NCBI RefSeq assembly: GCF_009727055.1
Contig: NC_052350.1
Location: forward strand, 33,938,172-34,002,171
Source of the DNA: Benincasa hispida
Taxonomy: Eukaryota; Streptophyta; Magnoliopsida; Cucurbitales; Cucurbitaceae
Direction: 5' to 3'
Length of the DNA: 64,000 bases
The notes under the pieces were generated by a model. It did not search any database and was not told the origin of the DNA. It worked only from the letters and a program-made list of their open reading frames with translations. The first letter of the stretch is position 1. Each line of letters starts with the position of its first letter. Both the position numbers and the translations under genes were made by a program. Of the stretch, positions 56,820 to 64,000 are shown in pieces.

Positions 56820-57870
56820 TAGTAGCCCTACCTTCCTTTAATCCTCATCAAGCTACTCAGGTACTGATAAAGTAGTTGTTGGAAATGGCTCTCTCCTTTC
56901 TATATCTCAGTCTGGACATTCCAATCTGCATATTAAGAATGGTGTTCTATCTCTACTAAACATATTATATATGCCTGCAATTACCAAAAAATCTAGTCAA
57001 TGTATCCAAATTAGCCAATGATAATAATGTTGTGGCTGAATTTCATGCTAATTTCTATGAGGTTAAGGACAAGGCCTCGGGGGTAGCTCTTCTGACCGGA
57101 CGGCTTAAAGATGGACTCTACATGATGGACAGTGTCAACTAGTTGCTAAATAATGCACCTCCTACATCAGAACCCTCAGGTGCTAGCTTGACAACTTGGT
57201 CCAATCAGTCTCCTTCACATTCTGCCCTTGCAACCAGTATTACTATCTCTAAGCTACTTCTCCATAGGCGCTTAGGCCATCCATCCCCTAAGATTTTGTC
57301 TAAATTGATTAGTGGATGTAATTTAAAAATAGTTCTTAATGAAAAGTTCTTTTGTGAGGTTTGTCAATTTGGGAAATCACATAACTTACCTTTCTCTGAT
57401 TCTCTTTCTCGTGCTAAACGACCATTTGAACTGGTGCATTCTGATCTCTAGGGACCAACCCCAATACTGTTAGCTGATGGATATAGGTATTATGTCATAT
57501 TTGTGGATGACTTCAGTAGATTTACTTGGCTTTACCCTCTTAAACAAAAGAGTGATACTCGCTGCCTTTCAATGTTTCCAAGCCCTTATTCGAACACAGT
57601 TTAATACAACTCTTGGTACTTTACAAATGGATGGAGGTAAAGAGTATCAACCAATTGCTCATGTGTGTACTCAACAGGGAATTCACATACGCATGTCCTT
57701 CCCCTACACATCAGCTAAAAATGGCCGAGCTGAGCGTAAACACAGGCATATTATTGAGACAGGCTTGACTCTTCTTGCTCAGGCTAAGATGCCCTTGCAT
57801 CTATAGTGGTATGCCTTCCAAAGTGCTGTCCTTCTTAATAATGCTTTTCTTTCTTCTATTCTTCAAGATA
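56820..57870 (+). pseudogene. Copia protease end and integrase remnant
   Basis: Protease-like sequence follows the solo LTR (VVVGNGSLLSISQSG, then ITKNLVNVSKLANDNN, in broken frames). The GAG-pre-integrase motif LLHRRLGHPSPKILSKLISG with FFCEVCQFGKSHNLPF lies at 57143-57451. Integrase catalytic regions are HSDL, FVDDFSRFTW, DGGKEYQ and FPYTSAKNGRAERKHRHI. Stops at 57121, 57449 and 57804 and two shifts disable it. Confidence 0.8.
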
Positions 57871-57878
57871 TCAACCCT

Positions 57879-59830
57879 ATGGAGGTTTTGCTTGGCAACA
57901 AACTGAACCTATCGTCTGTCAAGGTGTTTGGTTGTGCTTGCTATCCAAATCTTCGACCCTATCAGGCTCACAAGTTTGACTTCCACAGCAAAAGGTGTGT
58001 GTACCTTGGTCCCTCACCCATGCACAAGGGCTACCGGTGTCTCACTGATGATGGGAAGGTCATTATCTCACGCCATGTCATATTCAATGAGGAAGATTTT
58101 CCTTTTCAAACTGGCTTTGCAATTGATCAATCCTCAAGCACTCCCAGCTCAGCTTTTCCAATCACTACCTGGTTCCCCCTACCATCTATAAATCTACCCC
58201 CACATTATCACTCACCTGTCCCAAACTATCCTCACACATCTCAAGTCCCAAGTCACTGTCCTGATATCTCTTTGAGTCCTACCACCCCACGTTCCAACAC
58301 CAACCACCCCTTACTCAGCCACTGACAGGCAACCATCCTATGATCACTAGAGGCAAGGCTGGTATCTTCAAGCCAAAAGTCTGGTCTGCTAAACTTGTTA
58401 CTGATCTTACACAAGCTGAAAAACACACTATCTCTCAAGCCCTGTCAGTTCCACAATGGACAGAGGCAATGGTTGAAGAACTTATAGCCCTGCAGCATAC
58501 AAATACTTGGACTTTGGTCCCTCATGCCCCTGACACCATTGCTGTTGGCTGCAAGTGGGTCTACCAGTTGAAACGTGATGCTCAAGGGTCTATCCAGCAG
58601 TATAAAGCACGCCTAGTTGCCAAAGGTTTTCACCAACATCCTAGTTTTGACTACTTTGATACCTACAGCCTTGTTGTCAAGCCCTCTACCATCCGAATCA
58701 TCCTTACATTGGCAGTGTCAAATAGCTGGCAACTTCGTCAAATAGATTTCAACAATGGCTTCCTCAATGGCACACTCAAAGAGACTGTCTACATGTCTCA
58801 ACCCCCTGGTTTTGTAAGTCCCACTCACCCTTACTATGTTTGAAAACTCAATCGAGCTATCTATGGCCTCAAGCAAGCCCCTCGGGCTTGGAATGATGAA
58901 CTCAAAGGATTCCTCTGTCGAACAGGCTTTAAAGTGAGTTCACTTGACACTTCTCTATATTACATGTGCACCATATCCTCCATTATAATGCTTCTTGTAT
59001 ATGTGGATGATCTCATCCTCACTGGCAGTGATCTATCTCTTATTAACCATCTTGTTTCCACCTTCCATAAGCAATTCTCCCTCAAAGACTTCGGCACACT
59101 CAGTAAGTTCCTTGGCATTCAAATACACTATACACCATCCGGTTTTCACCTCCATCAAGCTCAGTACATCACTGATTTGTTAACCAAACTAAACCTCCAG
59201 CGTGTTAAACCTTGTCCAATTCCTGCTGCCCCTGGCACTTTGCTATCAACCAATGCAGGTTAACCTCTCTCTGATCCTTTTCCCTACTGCAGCATAGTTG
59301 GTGTTCTTCAGTACTTAACTAATACCCGGCCAGACATAGCATTCATTTTCAACAAGTTAAGCCAATTTTTCCAAGCCCCCACTGATGTGCATTGGTCAGC
59401 TATTAAAAGAGTGCTTCGCTACCTAGCTGGAACAACTCACCTTGAACTCACCATAAACTCTGATCCACATCTCACCATATCAGCCTACTCTGATGCTGAT
59501 TGGGCTTCAAGCCTTGATGATAGAAAGTCCACTGTAGCCTACTGTATTTACCTTGGCTCCACCCCTCATTTCTTGGTCCTCTAAGAAACAAGCTACTGTG
59601 GCACAGTCTAGCACAGAGTTTTGAGTACAAAGCCGTTGCTCACGCTACTACTGAAATCATATGGGTGTGCAACCTTCACTGAAATTGGTTTCTCTCCAAC
59701 TAGAATTCCAGTCCTCTGGTGTGATAATATGGGAGCAGGTGCACTGGCCGCCAATCCTGTCTTCCATGCTCGAACTAAACACATCAAAATAGTATGTCCA
59801 TTTCATTCGAGATCTCATCCTCAGTGATCA
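57879..59830 (+). pseudogene. Copia integrase end, reverse transcriptase and RNase H remnant
   Basis: Integrase end: VKVFGCACYPNLRPYQAHKF. RT at 58340-59263: ALQHTNTWTLVPH, YKARLVAKGFHQ, YGLKQAPRAW, and catalytic YVDD at 59000-59011 is intact. RNase H at 59387-59830: AYSDADWASSLDDRKST and ARTKHIKI. Single stops (58841, 59261) and a few shifts break the frame. This is the best-preserved part of the element. Confidence 0.85.
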
Positions 59831-59962
59831 ACTCTATGTAAGGTATGTTCCCTCCTCAGAACAGCTTACCGATTGTCTAATTAAACTTCTCCCAATTCCA
59901 ACCTTTTCCTATCTGCGAAGCAAGCTCGACCTAACTCAGTTACACACTCGCTTGAGGGGGGA

Positions 59963-60332
59963 TGACAAAGCAGACACATAAGCCCCTATGGAAAACAAAG
60001 AAGACCAATGTGGATCCTACACAGCAGCCATCATGGACTCTCTCTCTCCTCAACAAATTCTGGTGCAACAAATTGATACTCCTTCACCTGCATACAAAAA
60101 AGGACAGAATCAGTTTTCATAATGTTTCTTTTTTTATCTTCCTTGTCGTCTTATACATTCATTCGGTGTATAAATTCACTATTCATTCTTTTCTGTACAT
60201 ATATCATAAAGAAGATAAGCAACAAGCAATATGTTCGAAAAGAGAAGAAGAAGAATATATACCTTCTCAGCAATCTCATTGTCTCTGTCTCTCCCTTACT
60301 CTTCCTTCCTTTTTCTTTTTAAGCTTTCCGAC
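59963..60332 (+). repeat. 3' LTR of the copia element
   Basis: Begins TGACAAAGCAGACACATAAG after the purine tract GAGGGGGGA and ends AGCTTTCCGAC. Same length as the 5' LTR within a base. Confidence 0.85.
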
Positions 60333-60650
60333 TCCCCACCAAATATTATATGCTAATAAAGCAAGATGAGAATAACAATATATATTTTGATAGTATGTGG
60401 AGAATGAAATATCTTATTTCGTGGTTGATAATACAAATTAGTACTATATTGTCGAATTATGTTTATTTCGATAATAATGATATTTTATTGAATAATGCGA
60501 CATTGTGAATTTTTTGCACTAAATTAATACAAAATGAATTGTACTAAAGAAACAAAAATAAAAAACAACCAACACCGTATTTTTGTCCACTACCAAATAC
60601 TATATACTAATAAAGTGAGTTGATGAAATTGTTGGGAAGTATGAACTAAT
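60333..60650. other. AT-rich intergenic region
   Basis: Nothing recognised beyond A/T-rich sequence after the copia element. Confidence 0.5.
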
Positions 60651-60689
60651 TTTGACACTAGTGTTTTTATTAGGCATTAAATGATTTTT

Positions 60690-60960
60690 TTTATCCTTTA
60701 TTGATAACTATTTATTTTTGAAAACTAAACTTATTTCTTATAAATTTCTTACTATTGATTTTCATCGATTCTTAGGCAAATTCTAAAAACAAAAATAAAA
60801 ATTTAAAAGTTATGTTTTTAGTTTCAAAATTTTGCTTGGCTTTTTTAAAACACTCTTAAAAAGTAAATAACAAATATATAAATCAATATGTAGAAGTAGT
60901 GTTATAAGCTTATTTTTCAAAAACCAAAAACTAAAAATCAAATGATTATTAAATGGTGCT
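60690..60960. repeat. MITE-like repeat (GTTTGATAACCATTT family), diverged copy
   Basis: TTGATAACTATTTATTTTTG at the left and CAAATGATTATTAAATGG at the right are inverted versions of each other. It carries the family landmarks GAAAACTAAACTTATTTC, CAAAATTTTGCTTGGC and GTAGAAGTAGTG. Other copies lie at 62500-63500. Confidence 0.5.
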
Positions 60961-61019
60961 ATAGTTACTTAACTTTTCTTTAATAAATCAAGTAAAAAAA
61001 TGTGTGGAAATATATTTTT

Positions 61020-61575
61020 GGGTAAAATGTCTTTTTGGTCCCCAGATTTTGAGTCTAGTTTCTATTTAGTCCCTAGGTTTCAAAATATTACAAATTTAGT
61101 CCCTTAAGTTTCAACATGTTTCAATTTTACCCTTAACATTTGAGTTTTGCTTAGATTTAGTCCCTATGTTTCAAAATTTACACTTTTAAACTCAACTTTT
61201 CACTAAATACTCATTTTCCATCTTCAATACTAATTTAAGTTAATGAATTAAAAATCATTAAAAGAATTAATTAAGTTTCATTATTTTTTTAATCATTTGA
61301 CTTCATAATTATTTTTAATTAATTAATAAAAATTGATGTCAATAATTAAAAGTGAGTATTTAATGAAAAATTGATACTAAAAATGTGAAATCTTGAAACT
61401 TAGGGACCAAATTGAAACAAAACTCAAATCTCAAAAGTAAAATTATAACATTTTGAAACTTAGAAATTAAGTTGAAACAAAACTCAAAACTTAAGGACCA
61501 AATTTGTAACATTTAAAACTTCGATACCTAATAGAAACTACACCCAAAACCTAGGACCTATTTTACCTTATTATT
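61020..61575. repeat. MITE-like inverted repeat (TTTAGTCCCTAGGTTT family)
   Basis: The left arm (GTAAAATGTCTTTTTGGTCC, GTTTCTATTTAGTCCCTAGG) is mirrored at the right end (CCTAATAGAAACTACACCCA, CCTAGGACCTATTTTACC). Arms are about 200 bp with an AT-rich centre. No transposase. Confidence 0.7.
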
Positions 61576-62480
61576 TTTGTAATCATACATGGAGTGTGAA
61601 AATCGAACTTCAAAACTTTATACCAATTCAACGGTGTTCGTTTTAAATGTGAGAAAATATTATTTTATCACATCATTGCTTTATTGGAAGATAAATAAAC
61701 AAAAACAATGTATTCCCTTGAAAAAAAAATTAAATCAAACATTTGAAAGATAGTAGTAAAAGAGTAGTTTTCACATTACAAATAAAATAGGTATAATGTG
61801 ACCTCAAATGTCTACATTTGAAAAAATTGCATGTGATAAGAAAAGAATCCGATGCTGTCAATTTCAATACAATTTTATTTTTTAATTTTGTATAATTGAA
61901 TTAAGTTCGACATGGTAAAGACTTGCCATGGTAAGAAAGAAGGGGGAACAAGCACACTTGGAGAGCGCAGTACAACGGAGAGTTATATGCTGCATTCGGG
62001 AAGGATGAACCGCTCCCTAGAGAATTCCAAAGAAAATATTATAAATTTTATTCATAATCTCGAGATAAAAGTAATTTAATTTATACTTTTTATCTATGAC
62101 ATATAATTTTAAATATATTTAATCTTCAAATGAAGTTAAAGCATATAAAAATGGAATTAAAATATTAAAAAGATTATTAGGAAGGAAATTAAGAATATCA
62201 CAAATATAAAAGAATCAAAACGGTTTAGACTTTAAAATTAGTCATATAATTGGGTTGGGCAAACATGAATAATAATATTATTAATTTATTGTTACCACAT
62301 ACAAAGTATTTTCGTCCACTAACAAAGTATTTTGGTCGTAGAGTAGATTAAAGACATTGTTTAGGTCTTAGGGAATAAGAATTTCACAAAGCCTTCCCAA
62401 TTGGTAACTATTTATATCCCTGACATTATTCTTACCTTTAATTTTTTTTTTATTATCTACTTTTCATCGATTATTTAAAA
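61576..62480. other. AT-rich intergenic region
   Basis: No gene recognised. A GC-richer island near 61915-62030 has no open frame of note. Confidence 0.5.
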
Positions 62481-63500
62481 AATCAAGCCAAATTTTGAGA
62501 ATTAAAAAAGAATAGATTTCATTTGATAACCATTTAGTTTTCTGTTTATGTTTTTGAAAATTAAGCCTATTTCATCCACATTTTTTACGATGATTTACAT
62601 CTTTTTTAAGTACAATGGTTGAATTTTTAGTCAAATTTTAAAAACAAAAACAACTTTTTGAAAGCTACTTTTCTTAGTTCTCAAAATTTGGTTGGTTTTT
62701 TAAACTATTGGTGAAAAGTAGTTAACAAAGGAAGAAATTTGGAGGTAGAAGTAGTGCCCATAAACTTAATTTTAAAAAACAAAATGGTTACCAAACAGGG
62801 CCATAGCTTTCAAAAAATTGTTTTTGTTTTTGGAATTTGACTAAAAATTCAACCATTGTACTTAAGAAAGATGCAAATCAGGGTAAGAAATGTAGATGAT
62901 ATAAACTTAATTTTTAAAAACAAAAACAAAAAACAAAATGATTACCAAACGGGGCTTTAGTATTTTATTTTCATTTTTTAAAATTAAACCTATAGACACT
63001 ACTTCCACCTCCAAATTTCTTCCTTTGTTATCTACTTTTTATTTAGTAGTTTCAAAAACCAAGCCAAATTTTGAAAACTAAAAGAAAAAGTGGATTTTAA
63101 AAGTTTATTTTTATTTTTGAAATTTGACTAAGAATCCAATGATTGTACTTAAGAAAGATAATGATGGTAGAAAAATGAAAAATAAGCTTAATTTTCAAAA
63201 CAAAAAACAAAAAACGAAGGCTCCGTTTGATAACCATTTCGTTCTTCGTTTTTTATTTTTGAAAATTACACCTATTTCCTCCCCATTTGTTACTATGATT
63301 TGCATTTTTATCAAGTTCAATGGTTGAAATTTTAGCCAAATTACAAAAACAAAAACATTTTTCTTTTAAGTTTTCAAAATTTAGTTCGGTTTTTTAAATT
63401 ATTAGTAAAAAGTAGATAACAAAGAAAAATTCGAAGATGAATAATATCTATAGATTCAATTTTCAAAAATAAAAATAAAAATAAAAAATCAAATGATTAG
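62480..63500. repeat. Cluster of inverted MITE-like repeats (GTTTGATAACCATTT family)
   Basis: Three to four copies of a roughly 250-300 bp inverted-repeat unit follow each other (about 62500-62800, 62800-62960, 62945-63235, 63225-63500). Each contains ATTTGATAACCATTT or its complement AAATGGTTACCAAAC, AAAATTAAGCCTATTTC and CAAATTTTGAAAAC. Alternating orientation makes the cluster strongly palindromic. 63501-64000 is AT-rich without recognised genes. Confidence 0.6.
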
Positions 63501-64000
63501 AAAAATTTCCACATGAAACATTGTCAAAAGATGTGTGAAAATAATATTTATTACGTTATGGGTATGACGGAAAAATAAATAAATAAACACAAATCAAACC
63601 AACGCGTTATAAGAAATAAATGTAGAGTGAACGACATGACTTTAAGGGAATGTCTTTTTCTAGAAAAATATTTTTTTTCTAATCAATTCAAATAGACCCT
63701 AAATTAATATAAAAAATCAACACAAAGTGTTTCCCTACAAGTAGACGAGATTGTTAAGAATTAGGAATAAAAAAAATTCCTAGAAAAGCATATCACTAGA
63801 ATATTTCACTATCGATTAATGTATGTATGTCCACAAAACTGTTTTTCCTAACAAATTAACAATCAAATCAAACAGGTGGAAGATAGCAAAAAGAGATGAC
63901 TTTTCACAATATAAGAAATAAATGCAAAGTGTGAATATGATGACTTACAATGTATAATAATTCCCAACTTTCCGATTAAATTTGTTCTTTTTAATTTTTT

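Larger units (their letters stand above)
53251..60332 (+). mobile_element. Ty1/copia retrotransposon, decayed, with a nested solo LTR
   Basis: Direct LTRs at 53251-53621 and 59963-60332, a primer-binding site after the first and a purine tract (GAGGGGGGA) before the second define the element. Gag, protease region, integrase, RT and RNase H follow in copia order. A 2-kb solo LTR of a different family (54833-56814) interrupts it between gag and protease. Frames are broken repeatedly. The LTRs differ at about twenty positions by eye. Ends are not a clean TG...CA; CCCAC occurs near both borders and may be the target duplication. Confidence 0.88.

Noticed and set aside
1..64000. tRNA, rRNA or other structured RNA genes
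   Set aside because: TGGTATCAGAGC motifs at 1098, 32661 (minus) and 53623 are retrotransposon primer-binding sites; no cloverleaf-forming tRNA gene was found by reading, though a covariance search was not possible.

Overview
This window looks like nuclear DNA of a dicot plant. It is AT-rich, has GT-AG introns, carries a plant organellar RNase P gene, and is dominated by nested plant transposons (Ty1/copia, Ty3/gypsy-type, L1-like LINEs, CACTA, MITEs). The dispersed hairpins built on a TCTATCA motif (47.3, 48.9 and 49.1 kb) resemble repeats I associate with cucurbit genomes; the family assignment is a weak inference.

Only two host genes are convincing. (1) PRORP1-like protein-only RNase P, + strand, six coding exons: 4872-6065, 15502-15588, 15692-15873, 16241-16361, 26770-26838 and 26945-27046. 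Every junction is GT-AG and keeps the frame, giving 584 residues with all four catalytic Asp and all four zinc ligands. Its first intron is 9.4 kb and its fourth 10.4 kb, swollen by retroelements. (2) A gene of unknown function on the - strand, three exons (46609-46086, 45274-45211, 44609-44160), 345 residues, with a helical N-terminus and a glycine-rich membrane-spanning C-terminus.

Layout. 1-4150: a copia LTR fragment, inverted duplications and two CT/GA-rich foldback elements. 4157-27173: the PRORP gene. Intron 1 holds a gypsy gag remnant and a solo LTR (7990-15204) into which a 5'-truncated LINE (8141-13205) has jumped. Intron 4 holds a nearly complete LINE (17014-23810, 17-bp target duplication), a 132-bp solo LTR and a hAT-like element. 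27285-43288: a three-element nest. An antisense copia element is interrupted in its RT by a 7.7-kb non-autonomous LTR retroelement (27497-35225) and in its LTR by a 4.8-kb CACTA element (38408-43198). 44160-46609: the unknown gene. 46.7-53.2 kb: AT-rich DNA with hairpins and foldback repeats. 53251-60332: a decayed + strand copia element carrying a solo LTR of another family (54833-56814). 60.6-63.5 kb: MITE-like inverted repeats.

A major caution: two copies of the 38-bp back-to-back Tn5 mosaic end (the Nextera junction adapter) lie in intron 1 at 11110-11147 and 11284-11321. They are library sequence, not plant DNA, and the sequence around them is a chimera of LINE copies, so the assembly between roughly 11100 and 11560 should not be trusted. 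I found no convincing new multi-gene system. The most notable items are the adapter artefact, the transposon-inflated RNase P gene, the LTR-internal minisatellites and the uncharacterised membrane protein.
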